64,000 nt of DNA from CAWEEP01 sp963808125 (GCA_963808125.1 CAWEEP010000053.1:6732-70731); one strand, 5' to 3'. Positions 30,236 to 39,745 are shown, counted from the first letter of the stretch. Translations and numbers: made by a program. Notes: generated by a model from the sequence alone, not told the origin.

Positions 30236-31785
30236 TCAGGAGATCAGCGCGCGCAGCTGCTGCTCCCACCCGTCGCCGTGGATCACCCTGCCCCGGAACG
30301 CCGCCGCCAGCCGGGAGAGGTGGGGGAGCCGGCTGACCGCCTCGGCATAGCGTGACCCGACACCGGAGAAGTCGCCAGCGAGCACCTCGATGTGGAAGCC
30401 GATGAGCAGGAGTGCGGCGTTGAGCTGGCCGGTGTCGAGCGAGGGTTCGCGGAACACGTACGTCGCGTGGTCGTCGGCGTTCAGGGTCTCGTAGGCGATG
30501 GCGCCCGACGCAATGTGGACGACGAGGAAGGCCATGATGGTGGGCTGATCACCGCCCGTGCTCAGGCGGTTGAAGTCGGTGTGCGCCGGGGTGAGCCCGC
30601 CGGCGTCCGGCTCGGCCTGGGGCACGCGGAACATCGACTGAGCGTGCGCCTGCCCCCCCCGAACCAGGCGCCGTCGCCTCGCAGCATGCGCATGGCGAGC
30701 ATCCCACCCATCGCTCCAAAGGGAGCGCCGAATCCCATGCCCATCCCCATGCCCATGCCCATCCCCATCCCAGGCATCCCCATCCCAGGCATCCCGCCGG
30801 CCGGGCCGCCGATCAGTGGGCCCCCGGCGCCCCCGGGCTGGGGCACCCCGATCGCCCTCTCCGCCGTGGTCATCCCCATGACGCGCCCCATCATCGACAT
30901 GTCGGGTCCGGCGGCCTGACCCATACCGGGCCCGGAGCTCTGCACCGGCCCGGCCTCGGCGAAGTGGGTCGTCCCCTCCGCCGCCACCTCGACGGAGGTG
31001 TCCTGCCGGAAGCCAAGCGAGGCCTCGCCGAGCGTCTGCAACAGCTGAGCGCAGCTGACCCGGTCGGGGACCGTCGCGGCACCGAGGAGCGTAGGCCAGA
31101 CGCCGGGATCGATCGGGTCCAGAGCGGACCGCGGCACGGCGATGCCGTCGCGGAGCTGCCCCGCCACCTGGCGCTGGGCCAGGGGCCCCAGCCCGGGGAG
31201 GAGGGTCTGCAGGAACGCGGCGGTGCGCCCGCGCTCGGCGGTGGCGCGCGAGCGCAGCAGGGTGAGGAATTGGGACGTGGTCTGCGCGAGCCGCTGCACG
31301 ACGACGGTGCCCAGGGAACCCATGGCGATGCTGATGCGGTACCCGGAGGAGTCGGTGGTGACGTCGTCGATGGCCGCGTACGGCGCCTGAACTGGAAGAC
31401 CGCTGACGGGGATCGCCACCATGCCGTCGTCGTAGAGGCCGATGTCGGCCTCGACATCGTCGACCGCGCCATGAAAACCCTGACGTTCGCCGAAGCCGAT
31501 GGTGACCAGGCCGGTGTGGGCGCCGGCGACGCGGACCCCGCCGATCTGAGCGAGGAGCTGGGTGCGCACGGTGCCGAGCTGGGAGAGGTCGACGGCGCTG
31601 CCGTCGCTGAGCCGGAGGCGGACGGTGAAGGGCACGGTCTCGCCCACCTCGACGATCTGCTCGGGGGTGAGCCGCAGCGGCTGGCCGAGCTGCGGCGAGA
31701 CGGTCACGGTGCCGTCCTCCACCGTGACCTGTCCGTCGCCCTCGTCGATCACCTCCCCGCTGGAGGCGCTGAGCCGGAAGTGCAT
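30236..31785 (-). CDS. unknown protein with GM-dipeptide repeat, interrupted at a poly-G tract
   Basis: The N-terminal roughly 180 residues contain two beta-rich modules (QPLRLTPEQIVEVGETVPFT, VRLRLSDGSAVDL; then IGLYDDGMVAIPVSGLPVQA and YRISIAMGSLGTVVVQRLAQ) that look PH-like. A helical region follows. Residues about 335-380 are a low-complexity GMPGMGMPGMGMGMGM tract rich in Gly and Met. The frame then breaks at eight G's (C's at 30653-30660). Adding one G joins the tail AHAQSMFRVPQAEPDAGG to the hydrophobic MAFLVVHIASGAIAYETLN and a helical C-terminus, for about 516 residues. The zinc-ribbon gene ends 13 bases upstream on the same strand, so they form an operon. Function unknown. Confidence 0.6.
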
Positions 31786-31798
31786 GACCGGGCCGGCC

Positions 31799-32461
31799 TC
31801 AGGGTGCCGGCGTGCCGCACTCGCCGCAGAACTTGATACCGCCGACCAGCTCGGTGCCGCAGTTGGAGCAGAAGCTCTTGGTCGCCGCCGGGGCCGCCGC
31901 CAGCGCCGCGCCGCAGTGCTGGCAGAACTTCCCGCCCCCGGAATCCTGATGACAGGCGGGGCAGAGGCCGGTCGCCTGGTCGGTGTAGTTGACGCCCTGG
32001 GTCAGGTCCTGCGCCGAGATCTTCTCCTCGAGCTGGGATCTCTGCGCCTGCGCCTGCATGTAGGCCATCTCCTCGCCAAGCTTGGGGGCGCACTCGGCGC
32101 ACAGGCCACGCTCGGTGTTCCAGCAGATGTCCCGGCACACCCATTTCCCACAGCGGTTGCACTGGTTGAAGTGGTCGTGCACTTCCTGGGCCGCCTTCGC
32201 CAGCTCCTTGTCCTTGGCAGGGCTGCCCGTTCCCGACTGGAGCATGGTGCTGCTCCAACCCGCCTGCTCGACCTCGCCCCCGATCGACCCGCCGAGGAGG
32301 CCGCCCCCGATAGCCGCCACCCGGCCGCCGAAGCCGAACAGCGAGCGGTGGAACGACGACCGGTACCCGTTGTTGCAGCGCATACAGCGGAACTCGAACT
32401 GGTACCCCTCGCCGGTGGACAGGTCCTCGATGTTGCTGGTGAATGGCACGACCCCAGGCAT
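31799..32461 (-). CDS. multi zinc-ribbon protein
   Basis: This protein of 220 residues carries at least six CxxC-type knuckles: RCMRCNNGY near residue 25, FNQCNRCGKWVCRDICW in the middle, GLCAECAPKL, then a C-terminal ladder GLCPACHQ, KFCQHCGAAL, SFCSNCGTEL and KFCGECGTPAP. Paired knuckles would bind about four zinc ions. A Gly-rich hydrophobic segment (FGFGGRVAAIGGGLLGGSIGG) follows the first knuckle and may insert in a membrane. ATG 32461 is chosen because the conserved-looking VVPFTSNIEDL follows. The neighbouring GM-repeat protein is the probable partner. I cannot assign a function. Confidence 0.72.
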   Translation of the reverse strand: MPGVVPFTSNIEDLSTGEGYQFEFRCMRCNNGYRSSFHRSLFGFGGRVAAIGGGLLGGSIGGEVEQAGWSSTMLQSGTGSPAKDKELAKAAQEVHDHFNQCNRCGKWVCRDICWNTERGLCAECAPKLGEEMAYMQAQAQRSQLEEKISAQDLTQGVNYTDQATGLCPACHQDSGGGKFCQHCGAALAAAPAATKSFCSNCGTELVGGIKFCGECGTPAP

Positions 32462-32609
32462 CGCCTCGTTCCTCCCGTGCCACCCTCTCCTGCGCGGGGC
32501 GGCTGCCCACACCCTACGGACCGCCCTGGCGAACTGTCAATGGACAGCGGCGGCGGGCGGGCGACCTCACTCCGGTCGCTGCCGGCCGCTCCCGCCGGGC
32601 CGATTCAGA

Positions 32610-33773
32610 TCAGGGGACCACGTTGACCAGGTAATCCTCGGTCACCCATCCCTGCCCCTGGAGATGCCACCAAAGGGTGCCGGCCGGCTGCTGGCTGGTG
32701 GGTCGGTCTCGGCGGTATACGTCGGCCCCTGATCGACCGTGAACTGCGGGCCCTGGCCGAATTCGAACGCCGCTGGCGAGGCAGGCGACGACGCTGGACG
32801 AATGGCTGGGGTTCGAATAGACGTCGGCACAGCCGGAGCTGGCTGGCCCGTAGACGTAGTCGTACTCGCCGACCGTCGGGGTGTACCCGGACGCCTGGGC
32901 GCAGGTCGTGGTGAGCACGTGCCAGCCGGCGCCGTCCTGCCACAGGTAGGTGAAGGCCCCGCAATCAGGGCCGTCGTACGCGACGACGGCGGCCTGTACG
33001 CCCAACGTCACCGAGTACGTCGGGGTTGCTGGCGGCCAGCCCTGGGAGGTGACCCCGGCGAAGTCCTCCTGGCTCGCCTGCTCCGCCCCGGCCGTCGGCG
33101 ACGTGAACGACCCAGGCGTCGTCGCCTGGGTGATCGCGCCGAGCTGGATCACTCCCTTGCAGGGAGCCATCGAAACCACCGTGAGGGGGCCGGTGAGCGA
33201 GCCGGTGACGGTGCCACCGCCAGGGACGGAGAGACGCAGCTCGCCCACCGTGGGTGCCAATCCTGAACATACGCCGGGCTGGACGTCGCCCGTGTGCCAG
33301 CTGATGGTCACGGTGGCCTCGCCTCCCTGCGGCCAGACGGCGTCGAGCGCGACCCGGTCCGGCACGAGCCAGGCGCCGCCGGTCGGCGCCGTCGTCGGGA
33401 TGCTGGTGGGCAGCGAACCGCCGCTGCTGGTGAGCAGTTGGGCCTGGAGGGACCCACTGAGCCGGCAGGCCGTCCCCGAGTCGTTGGCCACGAGCGCGGT
33501 CATGCCCTGCTCGCCCCCGGCGGCGGAGCTGGCGGCGCCGAAGATCACGTTGAGGTCACCGCCGGTGCAGGCCGTGGCGATGGGCGTCGCCGCGGGCGTC
33601 GCCGTTTGGGAAGGGGTGGTGGAAGGGTGGGAGGAGGCCGTCACGGTGGAGCGGGTCGGCGAGGCGGGTGTGGTCGAGGCGCCCGAACAGGCGCTCAGCA
33701 TCGCGGCAGGAAGCAGGAGAAGGCCCACGACGGCGGCCCTAGTCGGTGCGGCGGATCGGCGGAAGGGGGGCAT
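32610..33773 (-). CDS. secreted lipoprotein with DUF4232-like domain
   Basis: The N-terminus is a lipoprotein signal: RRSAAPTR, a hydrophobic core, then MLSAC, so Cys at about residue 29 would be lipidated. A Ser/Thr/Pro-rich linker follows. The domain from about residue 68 (ACTGGDLNVIFGAASSAAGGEQ then LVANDSGTACRLSGSLQA) resembles DUF4232 of actinobacterial lipoproteins, with paired cysteines likely to form disulfides. A second Cys-rich part covers residues 240-330. The end, GTLWWHLQGQGWVTEDYLV, looks like an SH3-type module. The stretch at about 32690-32790 reads better in a second frame (PQFTVDQGPTYTAE), so a compensated frameshift is possible. Confidence 0.65.
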   Translation of the reverse strand: MPPFRRSAAPTRAAVVGLLLLPAAMLSACSGASTTPASPTRSTVTASSHPSTTPSQTATPAATPIATACTGGDLNVIFGAASSAAGGEQGMTALVANDSGTACRLSGSLQAQLLTSSGGSLPTSIPTTAPTGGAWLVPDRVALDAVWPQGGEATVTISWHTGDVQPGVCSGLAPTVGELRLSVPGGGTVTGSLTGPLTVVSMAPCKGVIQLGAITQATTPGSFTSPTAGAEQASQEDFAGVTSQGWPPATPTYSVTLGVQAAVVAYDGPDCGAFTYLWQDGAGWHVLTTTCAQASGYTPTVGEYDYVYGPASSGCADVYSNPSHSSSVVACLASGVRIRPGPAVHGRSGADVYRRDRPTSQQPAGTLWWHLQGQGWVTEDYLVNVVP

Positions 33774-34059
33774 CTCGCGGCGCGAAGCATGCGCTTACGC
33801 CCAACTTGGAGTCCAGATCGCGGAGCCGCCGGAGCCGGCCGAGGGCGCCTTCGCGTCCGGCGCCCCCCCTCCCACCCACCGTCGCGGGTCGTGTGCCCGC
33901 GCCCCGCTCCCCCTTGCGCCGTCGGGGTCGGGCGCCCTGGACAGCGCCACGACGCCCGGCGGTGTTGCAAAGCATGCGATGAACGCGTGCGCAGCGGGTT
34001 GTGAACCCGCGTCGATGGGGGAATTAATCGGAGGCTAACCGACGACGAAGATGCCGATA
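33774..34059. other. 286-base divergent intergenic region
   Basis: This stretch separates the leftward lipoprotein gene from the rightward transporter operon. The part up to 34000 is very GC-rich without a credible gene; the part after it is distinctly more AT-rich, as expected near a promoter. The operon promoter lies just to its right. Confidence 0.5.
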
Positions 34060-34116
34060 GCATCGCGCGGAAATGGCATTTTCGCCTTGCGATGCTGAAA
34101 TGTCGCCTCCTACGAT
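34060..34116 (+). promoter_or_regulatory. promoter and inverted-repeat operator of the ABC importer operon
   Basis: A TTGCGA -35 (34087-34092), 18-base spacer and TACGAT -10 (34111-34116) form a fair promoter 44 bases before the ATG at 34160. The inverted repeat GCATCGC (34060-34066) / GCGATGC (34089-34095) has its right arm on the -35 element, so a repressor bound there would block transcription. The same bases could also form an imperfect hairpin. Confidence 0.5.
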
Positions 34117-34159
34117 CTCTGTGATCAACCACAGGCACATGAGGGGACGCAACTCAAAC

Positions 34160-35272
34160 ATGCAGAAACACACACGCAGCCTTGTGCTTGTCGGGACGCT
34201 GCTGGCGACGCTCACCGCGGTCAGCGCCTGTGGCGCCTCGTCGAACAGATCCACCAACGCCGCAGCCACCGCGACGTCGGCTGCGGCTATGGGCGGCATG
34301 AACGCGCTGATCTCCGCGGCGAAGTCGGAGGGCCAGCTCAACGTCATCGCACTGCCCTTGAACTGGGCCAACTACGGCACCATCATCAAGGACTTCGAAG
34401 CCAAGTACGGCATCAAGGTCAACCAGGCCAACCCGCAGGGGAGCAGCCAGGACGAGGTCAACGCCGTCAACTCCGAGGCCGGCACCAGCAACGCCCCGGA
34501 CGTGCTCGACATCGGCATGGCGGTGGCGTGGGCAAACACCAGCCTGTTCGCGCCGTACAAGGTGACCGAGTGGTCCGACATCCCGGCCAGCCAAAAGGAT
34601 CCGAACGGTCTCTGGTACCAGGACTACGGCGGCTACATGTCGATCGGCTACGACTCGAGCAAGTACACCGTCAACTCGGTGACCGATCTGCTCTCGTCCT
34701 CCTTCAAGAGCGCCGTCGCCCTCGACGGTGACCCGACCGAGGCAAATGCGGCGCTGAACGGGGTGATGATGGCATCGCTCGCCAACGGCGGCTCGCTCGA
34801 CAACGTCGGCCCCGGCGTCAGCTTCTTCCAGAAGCTGAATGCGGCCGGCAACTTCGTGCCGGTCACGGCGACGGCCGCCACCATCGACAACGGGACAACT
34901 CCCGTCGTCTTCAACTGGGACTACCTGAACTCGGCAACCGTGGTGAACCTTCCCAGCTGGAAGGTCTACGTGCCATCGGGTTCCGTGCTGGGTGGGTACT
35001 ACGCGCAGGCGATCACCAAGACCGCGCCCCATCCCGCGGCGGCGAGGCTTTGGGAGGAGTACCTCTACTCCACCGCCGGCCAGAACCTCTGGCTCCAGGG
35101 CGGCGCGCGCCCCGTGGAGATGACCGCCATGCAGGCGGCCGGCACCATCAATCAGACGTACGCGGCGGCGCTGCCGTCGGTGAGCGGGACGCCGGTATTC
35201 CTGGATCAGAGCCAGGCCGCCGCCGCCGCCACCTACCTGGGCGCCAACTGGGCACAGGCCGTCGGCAGTTGA
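34160..35272 (+). CDS. extracellular solute-binding protein of an ABC importer (family 1-like)
   Basis: The 370-residue product has a lipoprotein signal (MQKHTRSLVLVG, hydrophobic core, VSAC at about residue 24) and a two-lobed binding fold. Blocks such as LNVIALPLNWANYGTIIKDF, FEAKYGIKVN, APDVLDIGMAVAWAN and TPVVFNWDYLNSATV resemble the PotD/AfuA/phosphonate-type binding proteins. ATG 34160 is preferred because the signal peptide begins there and GAGGGG lies upstream; two earlier in-frame ATGs exist. It opens an operon of two permeases, an ATPase and a metallophosphoesterase. The ligand is unknown; the phosphoesterase suggests an organophosphate. Confidence 0.85.
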   Translation: MQKHTRSLVLVGTLLATLTAVSACGASSNRSTNAAATATSAAAMGGMNALISAAKSEGQLNVIALPLNWANYGTIIKDFEAKYGIKVNQANPQGSSQDEVNAVNSEAGTSNAPDVLDIGMAVAWANTSLFAPYKVTEWSDIPASQKDPNGLWYQDYGGYMSIGYDSSKYTVNSVTDLLSSSFKSAVALDGDPTEANAALNGVMMASLANGGSLDNVGPGVSFFQKLNAAGNFVPVTATAATIDNGTTPVVFNWDYLNSATVVNLPSWKVYVPSGSVLGGYYAQAITKTAPHPAAARLWEEYLYSTAGQNLWLQGGARPVEMTAMQAAGTINQTYAAALPSVSGTPVFLDQSQAAAAATYLGANWAQAVGS

Positions 35273-36168
35273 CGGCCGTCGCCACCGCTGAATCGGGATA
35301 CGCGGAGCGCCCCCTGGGGGGGCGCTTCCGCTTCCCCACCGCCTGGCTCGGGGTCGCTCCGTTCCTCCTGTATGCGGGGACATTTCTCGCCCTCCCCACC
35401 GTCATCGTCGCAGTGGGTGCCTTCAGCGGGAGCCACGGCCCGACCCTGGCCAACCTGGCGCAGTTGGGCCAGCCATACATCGTGACCGCCTTCATCAACA
35501 GCCTGGTGCTGTCGGCCGTCAGCGCCTCAATCGGCGCGGCAGTCGGGGCCATACTGGCCTACGCAGTGGCCAGCGGATCGCCCACCGGGGTGATGCGCCG
35601 CATCGTGACCGCGCTCTGCGGCGTCCTCTCCCAATTCGGCGGCGTGACGCTGGCCTTCGCCTTCATCGCCACCATCGGCACCGAGGGTTTCATCGTCGTC
35701 TGGCTCCGCCAGCACGGCATCACCTTCTACCCGGACGGTGTCTGGCTGTACGGCCTCACCGGGCTCACCCTCATCTACACCTACTTCCAGATCCCCCTGA
35801 TGGTGATCGTCTTCACGCCCGCCCTCGATGGCATCCGCCCGCAGTGGCGCGAGGCCACCGACACCCTGGGCGGCGCCACCTGGCAGTACTGGAGGCACGT
35901 GGCCGGCCCGCTGCTGCTTCCCGCCTTCCTGGGGTGCTGGCTCCTGCTCTTCGCCAACGCGTTCTCGGCGTATGCCACCGCCGCCGCGCTGCTCGACATC
36001 GGCGGCATCATCGTGCCGCTGCAGATCAGCCGGGCAATGAGCAGCGAGGTCGGCTTGAACCAGGCCAACTTCGCCGCCGCGCTTGCCCTCGGCATGGTGG
36101 TGGTGGTCGCGGTGATCACCGTGCTCTACACGCGTCTGCAGCGCCGCTCGGCGCGGTGGCTGCCGTGA
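35269..36168 (+). CDS. ABC importer permease 1
   Basis: The predicted start is TTG 35269, overlapping the binding-protein stop as TTGA, giving 299 residues. Six helices are visible, beginning with WLGVAPFLLYAGTFLALPTVIV. The EAA loop with DTLGGATWQYWRHVAGPLLLP near residue 205 contacts the ATPase. This is the PotB/CysT-type permease architecture. It pairs with the second permease at 36194. Confidence 0.88.
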   Translation: MTAVATAESGYAERPLGGRFRFPTAWLGVAPFLLYAGTFLALPTVIVAVGAFSGSHGPTLANLAQLGQPYIVTAFINSLVLSAVSASIGAAVGAILAYAVASGSPTGVMRRIVTALCGVLSQFGGVTLAFAFIATIGTEGFIVVWLRQHGITFYPDGVWLYGLTGLTLIYTYFQIPLMVIVFTPALDGIRPQWREATDTLGGATWQYWRHVAGPLLLPAFLGCWLLLFANAFSAYATAAALLDIGGIIVPLQISRAMSSEVGLNQANFAAALALGMVVVVAVITVLYTRLQRRSARWLP

Positions 36169-36193
36169 GCGCGCCGCCGAGGGGACGCGTGCC

Positions 36194-37000
36194 ATGAACC
36201 GCCGACGACGACGACGCCTCACCGCCTTCAAGGCGGTTGTGTACATGGTGCTCGGGCTCTTCTTCCTCCTGCCCATTGTCGCCATGGTGGAGTTCGCTAC
36301 CCGCGGGGTGGGCATCGACGGCCCGCGGACGCTGAGCGCCTTCACCAGCATCGCCTCCGATCCGGAGCTCACCGACGCCATCACGGCGTCACTCGAGCTC
36401 GCCGTCATCACCTCCTTGGCGATGCTTGCGCTGCTCCTCCCCACGATGATCTGGGCCCGGCTGCGCCTGCCGCGCATGGTCCGTCCCGTGGAGTTGGTCT
36501 GCCTCACGCCCCTCACCATCCCGGCGATCGTGCTGGTGGTCGGCTTCGCGCCCATCTATCGGTGGATCGAGATCAACGTCAGCGACTCGATCCTGACGCT
36601 CGCCTTCGCCTACCTGATCCTCGTCCTGCCCTACTCGTACCGGGCGCTGGATGCCGGCCTCTCGGCCGTCGACGTCCGCACCCTGTCCGAGGCGGCGCGC
36701 AGCCTGGGGGCGGGTTGGGGCACCGTGGTGTGGCGGGTCATCGTGCCCAACATGTCAAGCGCGGTCTTCAACGCCTGCCTCCTCTGCGTCGCCGTGGTGC
36801 TCGGCGAGTTCACCGTCGCCAACCTCCTGAACTTTGAGAACCTCCAGGTGGCGATCGCCATCCTGGGCACCGGCAATGCCAGCGTCTCCATCGCGCTGGC
36901 CGTGCTCTCGCTCCTCTTCGTCTTCCTCCTGCTGTTCGTCCTGTCGTTCCTGGGCCGGTCGCGCGCGCGGGGTGGCCGCGCCCTGAGGGTTGTGCGATGA
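36194..37000 (+). CDS. ABC importer permease 2
   Basis: This 268-residue permease (PotC-like) has six helices, an N-terminal KAVVYMVLGLFFLLPIVAMV segment and the EAA loop EAARSLGAGWGTVVWRVIVP. A GAGGGGACG ribosome-binding site lies 7 bases before the ATG. Its stop overlaps the ATG of the ATPase gene as ATGA. Together the two permeases form the heterodimeric membrane channel of the importer. Confidence 0.9.
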   Translation: MNRRRRRRLTAFKAVVYMVLGLFFLLPIVAMVEFATRGVGIDGPRTLSAFTSIASDPELTDAITASLELAVITSLAMLALLLPTMIWARLRLPRMVRPVELVCLTPLTIPAIVLVVGFAPIYRWIEINVSDSILTLAFAYLILVLPYSYRALDAGLSAVDVRTLSEAARSLGAGWGTVVWRVIVPNMSSAVFNACLLCVAVVLGEFTVANLLNFENLQVAIAILGTGNASVSIALAVLSLLFVFLLLFVLSFLGRSRARGGRALRVVR

Positions 37001-38112
37001 AGGTGTTCGAGGCACGGCCGGCAACCTTCCCGAAGAACGGCTCGCGGGCCGCCGCGGAGGTGCGGCTGGAGGACCTGCGCCGCCAATACGGAACCACGAC
37101 GGCGCTCGACGGCCTGACCATCACCATCGGAGCCGGGGAGCTGGTGGCCCTGCTCGGACCCTCGGGATGCGGCAAGACGACGGCCCTGCGCCTCGTCGCC
37201 GGCCTGGAGGACGCCGACGGCGGGCGCGTCGTGATCAGCGGCCGGGACGTGACCAACCTACCCGCCAGCCGCCGCGACACCGGCATGGTGTTCCAGGCCT
37301 ACTCGCTCTTCCCCCACATGACGGCGGAGGAGAATGTCGCGTTCGGGCTCCGCATGCGCAAGGCGGGAGCACACGAACGCCGGCAGCGGGCCGGGGAGAT
37401 GCTCGAACTGGTGGGCCTGAGCGGCCACGCCGGCCGCTACGCGAACCAGCTCTCCGGCGGCCAGCAGCAGCGGGTCGCACTGGCCCGGGCGCTCGCCATC
37501 CGGCCCTCGATCCTGCTCCTCGACGAGCCCCTCTCCGCGCTCGACGCGAGGGTGCGCAGCCAGCTGCGCGACGAGATCCGGCGGGTGCAGCGCGAGGTGG
37601 GTATCACCACATTGTTCGTGACCCACGACCAGGAGGAGGCGCTGGCCATCGCCGACCGAGTCGGTGTGATGCGCGCCGGCCGGCTGGAGCAGATGGGGCC
37701 GCCCACCACCATCTACTCCCAACCGGCGACGCCTTTCGTCGCCGAGTTCGTCGGCCTCACCAATCGGCTCGCCGGGGTGGTGAGTGGCGGCACCGTCGAG
37801 GTCCGCGGAGTACGGCTGCCGCTGATCCTCCCGGACACCGCGGACGGCCCGGCCGTCGCCCTGGTCCGTCCGGAGGCGATCTCCCTGGTCCCCGCCGCCG
37901 AGAACGCCAACGGTCTCCTCTCCGGGACAGTGACCGCGGTCGCCTTCCTCGGGGCGGTGAGCCGTCTCACCGTCGACCTCGGCGACACCACGGTGCTCGC
38001 CCAGGTCCCGACCGCCGAAGCCGCAGCCCACCCGGGCGGCGCCCGCGTCCGCGTGGCGTTGCGACCCGACCCGGTCCTCGTCACCCGCGACGACGGCCCG
38101 AGACGCGGGTAG
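36997..38112 (+). CDS. ABC importer ATPase (PotA/FbpC-like)
   Basis: The 371-residue ATPase has Walker A GPSGCGKTT, Q-loop VFQAYSLFPHMT, signature LSGGQQQRVALARAL, Walker B ILLLDEPLSALD and switch His in FVTHDQEEAL. The C-terminal third is a TOBE-like domain (VALVRPEAISLVP, LGAVSRLTVDL) as in spermidine, iron, 2-aminoethylphosphonate and sugar importers. It energises the two permeases encoded just upstream and overlaps the second one. The phosphoesterase gene begins 7 bases after its stop. Confidence 0.92.
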   Translation: MKVFEARPATFPKNGSRAAAEVRLEDLRRQYGTTTALDGLTITIGAGELVALLGPSGCGKTTALRLVAGLEDADGGRVVISGRDVTNLPASRRDTGMVFQAYSLFPHMTAEENVAFGLRMRKAGAHERRQRAGEMLELVGLSGHAGRYANQLSGGQQQRVALARALAIRPSILLLDEPLSALDARVRSQLRDEIRRVQREVGITTLFVTHDQEEALAIADRVGVMRAGRLEQMGPPTTIYSQPATPFVAEFVGLTNRLAGVVSGGTVEVRGVRLPLILPDTADGPAVALVRPEAISLVPAAENANGLLSGTVTAVAFLGAVSRLTVDLGDTTVLAQVPTAEAAAHPGGARVRVALRPDPVLVTRDDGPRRG

Positions 38113-38119
38113 GCCGATC

Positions 38120-39745
38120 ATGCCGCTGTCCCACCGACAGACCCTGGGCGGCGGCGACATCCTGAGCTCCGGCGCGCTCTCCCCCTATCGAGCCGTGATC
38201 CCGGGGAGGGGCGAGCAGCACATCGTCCGCTCGGAGCTGTTCGACGGCACTCCGGGGATGCTGCCCCTGGGGCCGCGCCGCCCCCTCGCTTGCGTGGCCC
38301 ACATGACCGACCTTCACATCACCGATGTCCAGTCCCCGGGCCGATTCGAGTTCATCAACCGCGAGTTCCTCGATCCCCGCTTCGCCGAACTGATTCCCAT
38401 GCAGCGGCCCCAGGAGGCCCTCACGCCGCACGCCCTCGGCGCGCTCATCCGCACCCTGAACGGGGAGGCGGCCGGCCCCGTCACCGGCGTGCCGCTGGAA
38501 CTGGTCGTGACCGGGGGCGACGCCATCGACAACGGCCAACAGAACGAGATGCGCGCCCTTTTACGACTCCTCGACGGAGGGACCGTGGGCCCCAACTCCG
38601 GCGCCCCGCGGTACGAGGGGGTGCAATCCGTCGCCTGGCCTGACGACATCTTCTGGGTCCCCGACGGCAGGCTGGAGGCGCCCGACATGTTCCAGCGGGA
38701 TTTCGGCTTCCCGGTGGCGCCGGGGTTGCTCGAACGCGCCATCCGGCCCTTCGATTCGCCTGGGTTGCGAGTGCCCTGGCTCGGCTGCCACGGTAACCAC
38801 GACAGCCTCTGCCGTGGCGTCGGCCGGATGACTGCCGACCTGAGAACGGCGCTGGTCGGGGGGCGCAAGCCGGTCGCCCTGCCCGATGGCTTCGACCGCG
38901 ACCTGGCCCTGGAGACCTTCATCACGCGACCGGAGGCGTTCCTCGCCGGACGCACCGTCGACGTGACCGCCGATGCCGGCCGCCATCACTGCACCCTGGC
39001 CGAGTTCGTCGCCGCCCACATCGACGGAACGGCGTCCGGCCACGGGTTCGATGAGCGGAATCTCCGTGACGGCACCGCCTACCTCGTCCGCGACACACCG
39101 GCCGTGCGTTTCATCGTGCTCGACCTCGCCTGTCCGGCGGGGTCGGCGCAGGGGTGCATGGACGATGAGCAACTGCTCTGGCTCGAGCACCGGCTGATGG
39201 AGGTGCACTCCTCGTACCGCGACGCGAAGGGGGGGACCGTGCGGACGCGGGCGACCGACCGGATCGTGGTCGTCGTCTCGCACCACGGCTCCGAGACCGT
39301 GTCCAGCACGCGGCGGCACGCCGACGGATCGACACCAAGCGCCGGTAGCCGGCTTCTCTCCACCCTGCTGCGCTTCGACAACGTCGTCCTCTGGCTCAAC
39401 GGCCACACCCATACGCACGCCATCCGCCCGCGCTCCGATCCCGGCGGTGCGGGGCGTGGGCTCTGGGAGGTGACCACGGCATCGCTGGTGGACTGGCCGT
39501 GCCAGGCGCGGTTGATCGAACTCGTCGACATGGGTGATGGGGCTCTGGCCATCGCCAGCACGATGATCGACTACGACGGGCCGGCGGATCCCGGCGGGGC
39601 GGAGACGTCGCTGGAGCTGGCCTCGCTCCACCGCCAGCTCGCCGCCAACATGCCCATGGCGGGCTTCGGCTCCGCCCTCGAGGGGACGCCGCTTGACCGC
39701 AATGTGATCATGATGCGGCGCCTCGGCTTCGCGCTGCCCGCGTGA
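38120..39745 (+). CDS. calcineurin-like metallophosphoesterase, actinobacterial type
   Basis: This 541-residue phosphoesterase contains all di-metal motifs in order: MTDLHITD (DxH), VVTGGDAIDNGQ (GGD), GCHGNHD (GNHD), VVSHHGSET and LNGHTHTHA (GHTH). Its length and the insertions between motifs resemble the PPA1498-type family seen in actinobacteria (TIGR03767). No signal peptide or Tat motif is visible, so it should act in the cytoplasm. As the last gene of the importer operon it could hydrolyse the imported phosphoester and release phosphate. The natural substrate is not known. Confidence 0.88.
   Translation: MPLSHRQTLGGGDILSSGALSPYRAVIPGRGEQHIVRSELFDGTPGMLPLGPRRPLACVAHMTDLHITDVQSPGRFEFINREFLDPRFAELIPMQRPQEALTPHALGALIRTLNGEAAGPVTGVPLELVVTGGDAIDNGQQNEMRALLRLLDGGTVGPNSGAPRYEGVQSVAWPDDIFWVPDGRLEAPDMFQRDFGFPVAPGLLERAIRPFDSPGLRVPWLGCHGNHDSLCRGVGRMTADLRTALVGGRKPVALPDGFDRDLALETFITRPEAFLAGRTVDVTADAGRHHCTLAEFVAAHIDGTASGHGFDERNLRDGTAYLVRDTPAVRFIVLDLACPAGSAQGCMDDEQLLWLEHRLMEVHSSYRDAKGGTVRTRATDRIVVVVSHHGSETVSSTRRHADGSTPSAGSRLLSTLLRFDNVVLWLNGHTHTHAIRPRSDPGGAGRGLWEVTTASLVDWPCQARLIELVDMGDGALAIASTMIDYDGPADPGGAETSLELASLHRQLAANMPMAGFGSALEGTPLDRNVIMMRRLGFALPA

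Noticed and set aside
34060..34159. riboswitch in the leader of the importer operon
   Set aside because: The single imperfect stem overlaps the -35 element and is better explained as an operator; no known aptamer core is visible.
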